From an uncultured Lachnospiraceae bacterium (GTDB taxonomy: Bacteria > Bacillota > Clostridia > Lachnospirales > Lachnospiraceae): DNA of 64,000 nucleotides. Location of the stretch: the NCBI GenBank assembly GCA_944376425.1, contig CALWCS010000049.1, positions 30,759-94,758 of the forward strand, written 5' to 3'. A program made the translations under genes and the position numbers. Positions 1 to 7,428 of this stretch are shown here, in pieces; positions within the stretch are counted from its first letter, which is position 1; every line of letters starts with the position of its first letter. Under the pieces are notes generated by a model, which ran no database searches, was not told where the DNA came from, and was given only the letters and a program-made list of their open reading frames with translations.

Positions 1-1211
1 AAGATACAGTCAATGATTGCGCCTGCATCCTGAGGACGTACTTCATCATCTTCCTGAATCTGATAATCGAAAATAGAGCGTACATTTTCCATAGCTACTT
101 CCGGATTATACTGTGCCATACCTACTACCTGTTTCCAGGAATCCCATGCCCACAGTCCGATGAACCATTTATAAGACATAGACGGGATCACACCGCCGTG
201 AAGCAGATCGCCTGCTGCACTCATATAGTTTGTCATCATTGTCTCAATCGATTTTACAGCTGCTTTTTTATACTGATATGCAACACCGTCTTTTTCTATC
301 GTCTCGATGTAGCCGTTCCAGCGGTCTGCATTGTCTGTAAAATAGGTATCTCCGTCGGCAAGCATCGATGAAGAAAGTCCTGCTTCCTCCTCTGCCTCTT
401 CTGTTGTAAAAGTATAACTTTCTGTAGACCACGTTGTGAACGTTTCACCTGCTGCGATCGATACCGCATCATTGGCTTCTGTCACATAGCTGTCGCCGTC
501 TACTGTAGTTGTAACCGGAATATCACGTCTTACATTGAACTTCACTTCATCTGTCATTAAATAGTTCCATGTCTCGCGTACTTCTTTAAAGTTTACCTGA
601 ACGCCGTCTTCTGTTGCCTCCAGACTGTTTTCCATCGGTTGATCTGCACTGCCATAGTTCGTGTACATATCTCCATGCCATCTGATTTTCAGTTCTACCG
701 GCTCTTCTGTTTTATTTACAATCTGTGTCTTGATCAGCGCTGTTCTGTCACTTGCAAAGATCAGTTCCAGATTTACTGTAATATCTTCAAATTCATATGT
801 CTGCACTAATTTTCCAGGATAATAAACACCGGAAGCTTCTGCGTCACCATAAGAATATACGGTTCCGTCTGCTTTTTCGATTTCCAGTTTGCTAAATGCT
901 CCTGATAAATTTACAGGATATTCTTCTGCAATAATAACCGGTCCGGCAAATCCCCCCTGAAGATCTATCTCATCTTCCTCTGCCAGATAATATCCGTGCC
1001 ATGCGCCCATGTCTGAGAAATTATTATACTTATTCGTATCATAATCCCCATATAGCTGTTCCTGCGGATTTGCGTATATATCCAACGCATTTCCATACTG
1101 CATTCTTAATTCCTGTTCTGCATCCTCTGCTGCAAAAGCTACCCCTGATGCTGAAATTGCCATTGTCGCTGAACACACAGCTGCACATGCTCTTTTCCAG
1201 ATTTTTCTCAT
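1..1211 (-). CDS. Secreted GH63/YgjK-like alpha-glucosidase, 5' part (runs off window)
   Basis: The frame opens at an ATG (1211) behind GGGAGG and stays open to the window edge, giving the first 403 residues. A signal peptide (about residues 1-28, ending in VAFA) shows export. The N-terminal half is beta-rich, as in the beta-sandwich domain of YgjK. From about residue 355 the motifs WAWDSWK and RPQDAG match the start of the (alpha/alpha)6 barrel of GH63 glucosidases of the E. coli YgjK type, which cleave alpha-glucosidic bonds; the RPQD aspartate lies in the catalytic region of that family. The C-terminal half, including the second acidic residue, is outside the window, so activity cannot be judged. 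A related trehalase-like or mannosylglycerate-hydrolase-like activity is possible. It has its own promoter and is not in an operon with the SPOR gene upstream. Confidence 0.8.
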   Translation of the reverse strand, partial: MRKIWKRACAAVCSATMAISASGVAFAAEDAEQELRMQYGNALDIYANPQEQLYGDYDTNKYNNFSDMGAWHGYYLAEEDEIDLQGGFAGPVIIAEEYPVNLSGAFSKLEIEKADGTVYSYGDAEASGVYYPGKLVQTYEFEDITVNLELIFASDRTALIKTQIVNKTEEPVELKIRWHGDMYTNYGSADQPMENSLEATEDGVQVNFKEVRETWNYLMTDEVKFNVRRDIPVTTTVDGDSYVTEANDAVSIAAGETFTTWSTESYTFTTEEAEEEAGLSSSMLADGDTYFTDNADRWNGYIETIEKDGVAYQYKKAAVKSIETMMTNYMSAAGDLLHGGVIPSMSYKWFIGLWAWDSWKQVVGMAQYNPEVAMENVRSIFDYQIQEDDEVRPQDAGAIIDCI

Positions 1212-1241
1212 CTTGTTTTCCTCCCGCATTATTTTTTTTGC

Positions 1242-1279
1242 CAGATGCCAAATTTTAGATTTTTTTCTATAAGCATCTG
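1242..1279 (-). promoter_or_regulatory. 5' leader hairpin of the GH63-like gene
   Basis: A CAGATGC/GCATCTG stem encloses a T-rich/A-rich loop that can pair further (AAAT with ATTT). It lies in the leader between the predicted promoter and the ribosome site, so it would sit in the mRNA. No known riboswitch was recognised; it may only stabilise the transcript. Confidence 0.35.
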
Positions 1280-1304
1280 TTATTTTGCGTGTTTTTCGAG
1301 CAAT

Positions 1305-1333
1305 ATGCTAACACTCTTTTGGCAGTTTGTCAA
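1305..1333 (-). promoter_or_regulatory. Sigma-A type promoter of the GH63-like gene
   Basis: On the minus strand TTGACA and TAGCAT are separated by 17 bp, a consensus -35 and a near-consensus -10. The predicted transcript would carry a leader of roughly 85-90 nt. Confidence 0.6.
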
Positions 1334-1403
1334 CCTCTTTTATGAACTTTTTCTAAATTTTTCTATTTTTTCGCTGTGATTATGTGCATATTTTATATTA
1401 ATA

Positions 1404-1425
1404 AAGTGGTAACGTATTATCACTT
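1404..1425 (-). terminator. Short hairpin after the SPOR gene
   Basis: AAGTGGTAA pairs with TTATCACTT with one mismatch, just past the stop codon of the SPOR gene. The T-run on the minus strand is short (CTTTATT), so it may be a weak terminator. Confidence 0.4.
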
Positions 1426-1440
1426 CTCAGTTTTTGCTTT

Positions 1441-2292
1441 CTACATCTGGTATTCTATGACAATTGCCTCATAACCTGCCTGAATCAGTCTCTGTTTCAA
1501 ATTATCTGCATTTGCTTTTTCTTTGAACGTGCCGCAAAATACAGTATAATATCCATTCTGCGCAAGAGTCGAATAGGCGTTAAATCCTGCTCTGTTTAAC
1601 TGTGCGGCATAATTTTGGGCATTTTCATTGCTGCTAAAGGCTCCCGCCTGAACAACAAAATAGGTCTGTAAAATATCTATCTCAAATTTATTTTCTCTTA
1701 CATATGCCTCATAGCCCAAAGAATTCAAAAGACCTTTCACATACTCCGCATCTTTTTTTTCTTCATAGGCTCCGCAATATACGTGATACAATCCGTCCTC
1801 TTCCTGTACTGAATAACTTCCGAATCCTGCATTCATCAGTTCTTGAGTATAAAGATCTGCGTTCGTCTTGTTTTTGAAAGCTCCGACCTGAACCAGATAT
1901 TCCGTCCCGCTCACAGGAACCGGAACTTCCTTTGTTACTTCTTCAATCCAGCTTTCATATCCTGCATTTTCCAGCAAAGTCTTCTTTGCTTCTGCATCCG
2001 AATACTGCTCATACGTTCCGGAGTTCACATGATATCGATTATCCGACAATAGTTCAATCTCAGCATAAAATCCTGCATTATTCAACTCTTCTGAAAAGTT
2101 GACTGCATTTTGATAGACTGCAAAGGTTCCTGTCCGAACAATATAGACTGTCTTTTGCTGCTGCACATATTCCATTTCCACTCTCGGATAAATTGCCATA
2201 CTGCTCTCTTCCCGTGCCGCTGCACTTGTGCCTGCTGTAAGACACAAAGCTATGATTGCTGCTGCCATTATCATTTTTCTTTTGTTCTTCAT
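1441..2292 (-). CDS. Secreted protein with three SPOR-like repeats
   Basis: The start chosen is the ATG at 2292, which has GGGGGA eight bases upstream; an in-frame ATG at 2307 lies inside that ribosome site. A signal peptide (about 20 residues ending in AAA-R) is followed by three repeats of about 70 residues, each with the SPOR pattern of a beta strand, a helix with N-A-x-x-(Y/F)-x-x-x-L-N-x-A-G-(F/Y), then a Y-x-V-x-x-G strand. SPOR domains bind denuded glycan strands of peptidoglycan, usually at division septa. In spore formers similar repeats occur in amidase-associated proteins, but no catalytic domain is present here. The -10 TATAAT (2317-2322) lies just upstream, so the gene is probably monocistronic. 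The binding role is inferred from the family. Confidence 0.75.
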   Translation of the reverse strand: MKNKRKMIMAAAIIALCLTAGTSAAAREESSMAIYPRVEMEYVQQQKTVYIVRTGTFAVYQNAVNFSEELNNAGFYAEIELLSDNRYHVNSGTYEQYSDAEAKKTLLENAGYESWIEEVTKEVPVPVSGTEYLVQVGAFKNKTNADLYTQELMNAGFGSYSVQEEDGLYHVYCGAYEEKKDAEYVKGLLNSLGYEAYVRENKFEIDILQTYFVVQAGAFSSNENAQNYAAQLNRAGFNAYSTLAQNGYYTVFCGTFKEKANADNLKQRLIQAGYEAIVIEYQM

Positions 2293-2400
2293 ATCTGCTT
2301 CCCCCATTCTTTTTCTATTATAGCACCGCTATTTGTCTTATCTTCATTTGTGCAAATTTGAAACCACACCAGCTGTCATTCTATCTCCCGCCATTCATTT

Positions 2401-3606
2401 TTACAGTTGATTTACTTGTCCCATAAATAAAATCATATTATTTTCTGTATCCTGAATAACAAATAAAAACGGATGATCCGCTACAAATTCTGGTTTCTCT
2501 TCCTCTATGATTGCAGTCGTTCTTGATATCATACCAGTTGCCGCAGCTGCTTTTGTAGATTCCTCACTGACTTCTATTTTTGCCTTGTGCACCATACTGT
2601 CCAGATAAAGTCCCTGCGCAAGACGGCTAAAATCGGCATCACTGGAATAAGCCTCTGTCATTCCAAGTATTTTCATAATTTGGTCCAGATTTGGAATACT
2701 TTGTTCCAGAGAAAATTTCGGAATTCTTACCACTTCCAGATCTGTCTGTTGTGCATCATTTAGTTCTTTCCAGATCTCATCCTGATCTTGTTCCAGTTCT
2801 TCATACCACTCAGCGAATGTCTGATCCCCCTGATTGAAAGGAAGTAAAATATTCATTGCCACGCTTCCGTCTCCATATGGAATCTGGATCGCCTGATATT
2901 CTTCTGTCTCTAAATATCGAAACATTCCGCTTTGCTGCATCATGTCAACTTCTGTATCTTTTTCTTGACCTTTAAAATTATCTTTGCGGGTAAGTTCTTC
3001 ATCAAAAGGGATGCTCCATTTTCCTTCAAAATAAACTGCATTAATCAGCATCGATACTGTTTCCTTCGGCAGTTCTTCCAAAAACGGATCAATCATTCCT
3101 TCTGTGTGATCACTGACCCATTCATTTACTTCTTCTAGCACTTTTTCATTTTCATTTAAAATATCCGCCTGAAAAATTTCTGCTTCAAATAAATCCTGCA
3201 ATGGATTCAAAACATCTTCCTGTGCAGTTTCTGCAAGTTCTAATTGATTAGAAAGCCACATCGCATTTGCGGTTTCAATCTTTGCTCCTTCTCTATCGTC
3301 AGCTTTCATATACTCTGAAAGCTGGCGGTTCCATTCCTCCTGCTCTTGGATGCCAAGTATTCCTTCAATCTGTTCTTTCGTCTCTGTGTCTGCCTCTAAA
3401 TCTAACATTGATAAAGCTACACCGATACTGTATGGTGAGAAAAAGATGTTTTCTTCTGTATTCATCTCCTGATACAAATTATATGCAAACTGATTCATTC
3501 CTTCAGAGAGTATTTCCGTCTGCTCCGACTCCTCTGCATAAACACAAAAATTTTGTGTCAATAATACACCTGCCATCATCATAAAAAATATTTTTTTTCT
3601 CATCAT
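2401..3606 (-). CDS. Secreted serpin (serine protease inhibitor)
   Basis: A signal peptide (residues 1-24, cleavage after VYA) precedes a full-length serpin fold (about 370 residues, the usual size). Signatures seen are NIFFSPYSIGVALSML near the N-terminus, an INAVYFEGKW strand and the C-terminal DHPFLFVIQD. The reactive-centre hinge at about residues 348-357 reads E-S-T-K-A-A-A-A-T, the small-residue pattern needed for loop insertion, so the protein should be an inhibitory serpin rather than a non-inhibitory one. The scissile region follows as G-M-I-S-R-T-T-A; P1 is probably T or a neighbouring residue, which would favour elastase-like or similar proteases over trypsin, but this is inference. 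Serpins of gut bacteria (Bifidobacterium, Eubacterium siraeum) inhibit neutrophil and pancreatic elastase. The C before VYA does not form a proper lipobox. Confidence 0.9.
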   Translation of the reverse strand: MMRKKIFFMMMAGVLLTQNFCVYAEESEQTEILSEGMNQFAYNLYQEMNTEENIFFSPYSIGVALSMLDLEADTETKEQIEGILGIQEQEEWNRQLSEYMKADDREGAKIETANAMWLSNQLELAETAQEDVLNPLQDLFEAEIFQADILNENEKVLEEVNEWVSDHTEGMIDPFLEELPKETVSMLINAVYFEGKWSIPFDEELTRKDNFKGQEKDTEVDMMQQSGMFRYLETEEYQAIQIPYGDGSVAMNILLPFNQGDQTFAEWYEELEQDQDEIWKELNDAQQTDLEVVRIPKFSLEQSIPNLDQIMKILGMTEAYSSDADFSRLAQGLYLDSMVHKAKIEVSEESTKAAAATGMISRTTAIIEEEKPEFVADHPFLFVIQDTENNMILFMGQVNQL

Positions 3607-3712
3607 TCAGCCTCCTTTTAGATTTCACTCTTTTTGATTTTACTTTACCATATTTAGCATCGCTATTCCAATGATTATCCTTAAATATTCTCTTAATATT
3701 ACCAAAAAAAAA

Positions 3713-3742
3713 TCCTCTTCCAATGAAAAAAATGGAAGAGGA
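3713..3742 (-). terminator. Intrinsic terminator of the cobalamin adenosyltransferase gene
   Basis: TCCTCTTCCA pairs perfectly with TGGAAGAGGA around a 10-base loop, and on the minus strand nine T follow. It lies between the adenosyltransferase gene and the serpin start. Confidence 0.85.
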
Positions 3743-3792
3743 GAAAAAATCTGACTTTATCAGTTTTTATTTAATATTTTGAAAATTCTTTC

Positions 3793-4326
3793 TTATTTTT
3801 CAATTCCGTTTCTTGCCGATTGTCCCTGCTGATACGGATGTTTCACCATTCGAATTTCAGAGACATAATCTGCGAGCGCTATCATCTCTTGGCTTGGGGT
3901 ATTTCCTGTCAGAATTACTTCCAGATTGTCCGGTTTTTCTTTTAAAAACTGTAACACAAGCGACTCATCCAACAGTCCGGCGCTGATTGTATAAATTGTC
4001 TCATCTAAAAATAAAACATCGTACTTTTCTTGTGCTGCTTTTTGAGTCACTTTTTGAAATTCTTCATCATAAAATTTTTTCAGCTCTTCTTTTTCTTTCT
4101 GTGTCATCTGAAAACTGAATTTTACCTGTTCTCTTCCGTCAACAATCGTAATATTATCCACACATTCGAGTATTTTTCTTTCGCTCGTTTTATTATTTTT
4201 CATAAATTGATATAAAAGGACACGATAGCCATATCCCGCTGCGCGAATACTTAATCCCATACCAGTCGTTGTTTTTCCTTTTCCATCTCCGTAATAAATA
4301 TGAATTAATCCTGTTCCTTGTCTCAT
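3793..4326 (-). CDS. cobO: Cob(I)alamin adenosyltransferase (CobO/BtuR type)
   Basis: The protein transfers adenosyl from ATP to cob(I)alamin to make coenzyme B12. From the ATG at 4326 it is 177 residues, a normal CobO length, starting MRQGTGLIHIYYGDGKGKTT with the P-loop GDGKGKTT at residues 13-20. Further CobO features are the RAAGYGYRVLLYQFMK stretch, the V-L-F-L-D-E Walker B and the ILTGN motif. The frame stays open upstream of the ATG, and the extension resembles a transposon-encoded TnpB C-terminus (separate entry), so it is not counted as part of the enzyme. The ribosome site (AGAGG, only three bases before the ATG) is poorly spaced, leaving some doubt about how translation starts. No other cobalamin genes are adjacent. 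Confidence 0.88.
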   Translation of the reverse strand: MRQGTGLIHIYYGDGKGKTTTGMGLSIRAAGYGYRVLLYQFMKNNKTSERKILECVDNITIVDGREQVKFSFQMTQKEKEELKKFYDEEFQKVTQKAAQEKYDVLFLDETIYTISAGLLDESLVLQFLKEKPDNLEVILTGNTPSQEMIALADYVSEIRMVKHPYQQGQSARNGIEK

Positions 4327-4662
4327 CTGCCTCTGCCACTCAAAATGTAATGAAACATACTCACAAGTTCCTGTATACTCTACAGTCGTAAATTTCTGCA
4401 ATAGCCCACAGTACCTACTTACATTTGCCTGATTATACAACTTCGTAAGTTGCAGCACAGCATCTCTTAACTTAACATTCCTGTTTTCTATATAACCACA
4501 TTCACATTTGTAGATTCTGTGTGAAAGTTTTAAATCTTTCTTGATGTCTTTGTACTTTGAGCTTTTGTATACTCTTTTGAGTGAACCCTCCTTTCTGGTA
4601 CTTTCTTTATTTAAGGATTCCTTTTCTTTTTCTGTTTCTGACCGTTTTATCCTGGATTCATC
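4327..4662 (-). pseudogene. TnpB (IS200/IS605 OrfB) C-terminal remnant fused in frame to cobO
   Basis: Read on the minus strand, this stretch has no stop from 4662 into cobO. It encodes K-K-D-L-K-L-S-H-R-I-Y-K-C-E-C-G-Y-I-E-N followed by R-N, which matches the zinc-ribbon end of TnpB (usual form: CxxCG, KKDL-L-DR-Y-C-CG-DRD-NA). The second cysteine pair (CEC-G) is kept; the first is replaced by S-S-K-Y and the final DRD by ENRN, so the domain is decayed. Nothing of the catalytic RuvC part remains and no ATG is in frame. The likely history is insertion of an IS605-type element next to cobO followed by loss of most of it. The match is by eye; the region could be unrelated Lys-rich sequence, though the spacing of motifs argues against that. 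Confidence 0.55.
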
Positions 4663-4704
4663 TTAATGATAACCTTTTCACAGTGTTTCCTCTTTCTATG
4701 ATTT

Positions 4705-5772
4705 CTATAATTCCAGTTTCATGTCGCCTTTTTTAATCCATCCGCGTTTTCTCATAAATTCTGAAATTCCAAGCGTTACAATCGCAGGCAGCACAAAATG
4801 CATGACAATAATTTTAACCAGCACGATCATTCCGCCCTCTAAAGGCGCCATTGTCTCATACGTCATAATTTGTCCGACTAATCCTGCAGTCCCCATTCCG
4901 GAACCGGTCGCATTGCTTGTCATATGAAAAATAAGCGTTCCGACCGGTCCTAAGATTGCACTTGACAAAATAGCCGGAAGCCAGATAATTGGTTTTCGGA
5001 TAATATTAGGAACTTGAAGCATAGACGTTCCAATTCCCTGCGCAAGAAGCCCTGCCATCTTATTTTCACGATAGCTTGCCACTGCAAAACCTACCATATT
5101 GCAGCAACATCCAACCGTTGCCGCGCCTGCGGCAAGCCCTGATAAATTCAAAATAATGCCAAGAGCCGCTGAACTGATCGGCAGAGTCAAAATCATTCCC
5201 ATCAAAACAGATACTACAATTCCCATCAAAAACGGCTGTTGTTCCGTTCCCCAGTTAATCATCATTCCCAGGCTGTTCATAAATTTCGAAATGGGAGGTC
5301 CTACGAGGATTCCAACGGCAGAGCCTGATAAGATACTGCAAATAGGCGTCACCAAAATGTCCAGTTTTGTCTTTCCGGATACCAGATGTCCTATCTCAAT
5401 TCCTATGTATGCAGCAATAAATGCTCCAAGCGGTTCTCCAGGTCCTGAAAGAATCATCGCCTGTGTATCGTTCATAATCGTCCCTGCGGTAATATTTCCT
5501 GCAAATGCACCTACCATGCCGGCAACAGCAGCAGATATAACAACAAGGGGACTTTCTTTAAATCGGTATGCTACTCCGACTCCAATTCCCGCACCTGTCA
5601 CAGCCGCCGCAAATTTTCCGAATAAAAACAGATAATTTCCGATTTCTCCTCCTATCAGATTTCCGATCTGCTGAATAATCGTTCCTACAATCAAAGTACA
5701 GAATAGTCCCTGTGCCATCCCACTAAGTCCGTCGATAAAGACATGATTTAAATATTTTTTTAATCCTCTCAC
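4705..5772 (-). CDS. PTS EIIC-type membrane permease (PTS_EIIC_2 family)
   Basis: A 355-residue integral membrane protein with nine or ten hydrophobic segments rich in glycine and alanine, beginning MRGLKKYLNHVFIDGLSGMA. The N-terminal FIDGLSGMAQGLFCTLIVGTI stretch and the later S-A-A-L-G-I segment fit the stand-alone EIIC family PF13303. Classical PTS EIIC proteins carry a sugar across the membrane while EIIA/EIIB phosphorylate it; none of these partners is encoded nearby, so the substrate and energy source are unknown. The gene lies 62 bp downstream of niaR on the same strand with no terminator between, so they are probably co-transcribed. That linkage raises the possibility of a role in niacin uptake, which is inference only. 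Confidence 0.8.
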   Translation of the reverse strand: MRGLKKYLNHVFIDGLSGMAQGLFCTLIVGTIIQQIGNLIGGEIGNYLFLFGKFAAAVTGAGIGVGVAYRFKESPLVVISAAVAGMVGAFAGNITAGTIMNDTQAMILSGPGEPLGAFIAAYIGIEIGHLVSGKTKLDILVTPICSILSGSAVGILVGPPISKFMNSLGMMINWGTEQQPFLMGIVVSVLMGMILTLPISSAALGIILNLSGLAAGAATVGCCCNMVGFAVASYRENKMAGLLAQGIGTSMLQVPNIIRKPIIWLPAILSSAILGPVGTLIFHMTSNATGSGMGTAGLVGQIMTYETMAPLEGGMIVLVKIIVMHFVLPAIVTLGISEFMRKRGWIKKGDMKLEL

Positions 5773-5834
5773 TTTTTTCTTTCCTTTCTTCGATTTTTCT
5801 AAGTACTGTTTTCTGCTCTTTTAACTGCTGTCTT

Positions 5835-6347
5835 TCACCTCTTGATCAAAAAATTCTTTTTTTCCAGCTCCTTTTCCACTTCATCTAAAATTTCTTCACA
5901 GTCTGCCTCTATCATATGATAATGTATTCCATCAGTCAGACAGTTAAGAGGTCTGCTTCCTTCCTGTTCTGTCTTACGTACAAAATTGTCAACATCCTTT
6001 CTCGTAGCAATATTTAAATCAGCTGAAATTTTTCCATAAAGACCATGTTCTACTATTACATTGAGTGCTTTTCCTCCGACATCTACAATCGTATACAGTT
6101 CTTCCCTGATCTGTTCCTTTGTATGTCTGACACAGACTAAGCGCTGTATTTTTTCTTTTTGAGGTGCAAGACGATAAAGCAGATATCCTTTATTCGTAGA
6201 TAAAATCTGATGATTTTCGGCACGCAGCAGAGCAATATCCTGAACAATCACCTGTCTGCTGACAGAAAATTCTTTTGCCAGCTTTTCTCCTGATATTGGT
6301 TTCTGGCTTTGTTCCAAAATTTTCATGATCTGATTTCTTCTTTCCAC
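5835..6347 (-). CDS. niaR: Niacin-responsive repressor NiaR (HTH + 3H domain)
   Basis: NiaR represses genes for NAD synthesis and niacin uptake when nicotinate is present. The N-terminal winged HTH (residues 1-55) includes the hallmark S-R-Q-V-I-V-Q-D-I-A-L-L-R-A recognition helix. The 3H domain (about 70-165) keeps H75, E83, H142 and H144, spaced exactly like the nickel ligands known from Thermotoga TM1602. Start: GTG at 6347 (an in-frame stop lies just upstream); the ATG at 6326 is an alternative. Neither has a good ribosome site: the strong AGGAGG at 6384-6389 is 36 bases away, with a palindrome in between (separate entry). The length of 170 residues is normal for the family. Co-transcription with the EIIC-type gene downstream is likely. 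Confidence 0.9.
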   Translation of the reverse strand: MERRNQIMKILEQSQKPISGEKLAKEFSVSRQVIVQDIALLRAENHQILSTNKGYLLYRLAPQKEKIQRLVCVRHTKEQIREELYTIVDVGGKALNVIVEHGLYGKISADLNIATRKDVDNFVRKTEQEGSRPLNCLTDGIHYHMIEADCEEILDEVEKELEKKNFLIKR

Positions 6348-6358
6348 TTTTCTCTATG

Positions 6359-6389
6359 CTGAAACTTTCCAAGTTTCAGTAAACCTCCT
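6359..6389 (-). promoter_or_regulatory. Palindrome and Shine-Dalgarno in the niaR leader
   Basis: CTGAAACTT and AAGTTTCAG form a perfect 9-bp inverted repeat around a 3-base centre (6359-6379), directly beside AGGAGG (6384-6389). The site lies downstream of a candidate -10 (TATAAT at 6447-6452 on the minus strand). As DNA it could be the NiaR operator for autoregulation; as RNA it would be a hairpin between the ribosome site and the GTG start. I do not recall a NiaR consensus close enough to decide. Confidence 0.5.
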
Positions 6390-6488
6390 CTCCAGATTGA
6401 TTAGGTCATCTTTTCTACGTTCTGTTTTTGGCAATCTCTGTTGTTTATTATATCATCTTCTTGCCATCATTTCCATGTCCAGATGAAA

Positions 6489-6532
6489 AGAAGGCACTGT
6501 TTCAGAAATTCTTTTCCGAACCAGTGCCTTCT
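6489..6532 (-). terminator. Terminator of the HPr-like gene
   Basis: AGAAGGCACTG pairs with CAGTGCCTTCT (11 bp) around a 22-base loop; on the minus strand TTTTC follows. It separates the HPr-like gene from niaR. Confidence 0.75.
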
Positions 6533-6626
6533 TCTCATTGTATCATATTTCATCTTCGTTTTCCGTCTCCATTGCCCGCTTTACAGGCAATTTATTTCAT
6601 TCGTCAAAATCATTGCTGTCCCTGTA

Positions 6627-6845
6627 TTATGCAAGGAAAGGCTTTACCGTCTCAGGAATCTGTCCTGATTTTGCAGTCAGATGAATCGGTTTCGAAAGAT
6701 CCAGGCTAAAAATACCCATAATCGATCTGGCATCTGTCGTATATCTTCCGCAAGATAAGGTAAATTCTCCTTCCTGAGTTTTCAAAGCTTCTACAAACTC
6801 TTTAATTTTCGTGATTGTATTCAGTCTCACATCACATGATGACAT
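6627..6845 (-). CDS. HPr-like protein without the phosphorylatable histidine
   Basis: A 72-residue protein with GAGGAGG eight bases before its ATG. The region D-A-R-S-I-M-G-I-F-S-L-D-L (38-50) is the HPr signature around the regulatory serine (Ser41 here, Ser46 in HPr), and the size and order of elements fit the HPr fold. The segment that should carry the G-I-H-A-R-P active site reads N-T-I-T-K-I-K-E instead, with no histidine, so it cannot pass phosphate in the PTS. It resembles in principle Bacillus Crh, an HPr paralogue that only works through Ser46 with CcpA in carbon catabolite control. A regulatory role is inference. It ends in its own terminator and is monocistronic. Confidence 0.75.
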   Translation of the reverse strand: MSSCDVRLNTITKIKEFVEALKTQEGEFTLSCGRYTTDARSIMGIFSLDLSKPIHLTAKSGQIPETVKPFLA

Positions 6846-7065
6846 CTCTGATTCCTCCTCTGTTTATTGTTCCAGGATATCTGACTTTTCAGCATTTTTC
6901 TTTTGCCGGATTTTCTCTGCTCTTCTTTGTAGCGAAGTATCATTCTTTTATCCCAAATGGATTATAAAATAGCGTTTTTAAAAATTCAACTGTTAGATTG
7001 CACGAAAAATTTAGCCCTTATCTTCTATTTTAAACCGATTTCGTATAATAAACCTTACTTTCTAC

Positions 7066-7094
7066 TTTACTTTGACTCAAAAAAAAAGTATAAT
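7066..7094 (+). promoter_or_regulatory. Putative promoter of the 87-residue protein gene
   Basis: TTTACT and TATAAT are 17 bp apart, 42 bp before the ATG at 7136. A better-looking TTGACT at 7072 is too close to the -10 to serve with it. The remaining 6846-7065 stretch shows no gene. Confidence 0.45.
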
Positions 7095-7135
7095 TCCAAC
7101 AGATTCCTAATTACAAACTGCAAAGGAGGATTTCT

Positions 7136-7399
7136 ATGTTTCAGTTGTGGGGAAAAATTATAAAAGGCAACAATCTCATCCGCGATCTGGTTATCTGCGA
7201 TTCTTCAGAAGATACCCGCACGCATAAAATTTTTCACTGTCTGGAAAAAATCTGTGTCGAGTTTGATCTGCAAGCTCCGATTTGGTTTGATTCTAATATT
7301 CAAATGTTTAAACGATACAAAAAATCAAAATTTTATCAGGACAATTTTATAGAATCCATTGACTTTGACTATCTTGAAATTCAGATATTAGAAGAATAA
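7136..7399 (+). CDS. Conserved small protein of unknown function
   Basis: An 87-residue soluble protein with AAAGGAGG well placed before its ATG and a promoter of its own. It starts MFQLWGKIIKGNNLIRDLVI and ends in D-F-D-Y-L-E-I-Q-I-L-E-E. Aromatic residues and the phrase F-Y-Q-D-N-F-I-E-S-I-D-F-D-Y are the most conserved-looking part; I recognise the pattern from small hypothetical proteins of Lachnospiraceae but know no function. There is no signal peptide or membrane segment. Its 3' end faces the convergent dehydrogenase gene only 29 bp away, without an obvious terminator. Confidence 0.75.
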   Translation: MFQLWGKIIKGNNLIRDLVICDSSEDTRTHKIFHCLEKICVEFDLQAPIWFDSNIQMFKRYKKSKFYQDNFIESIDFDYLEIQILEE

Positions 7400-7428
7400 A
7401 CGGTCTTTTTTGCATGGATATTCATTGA

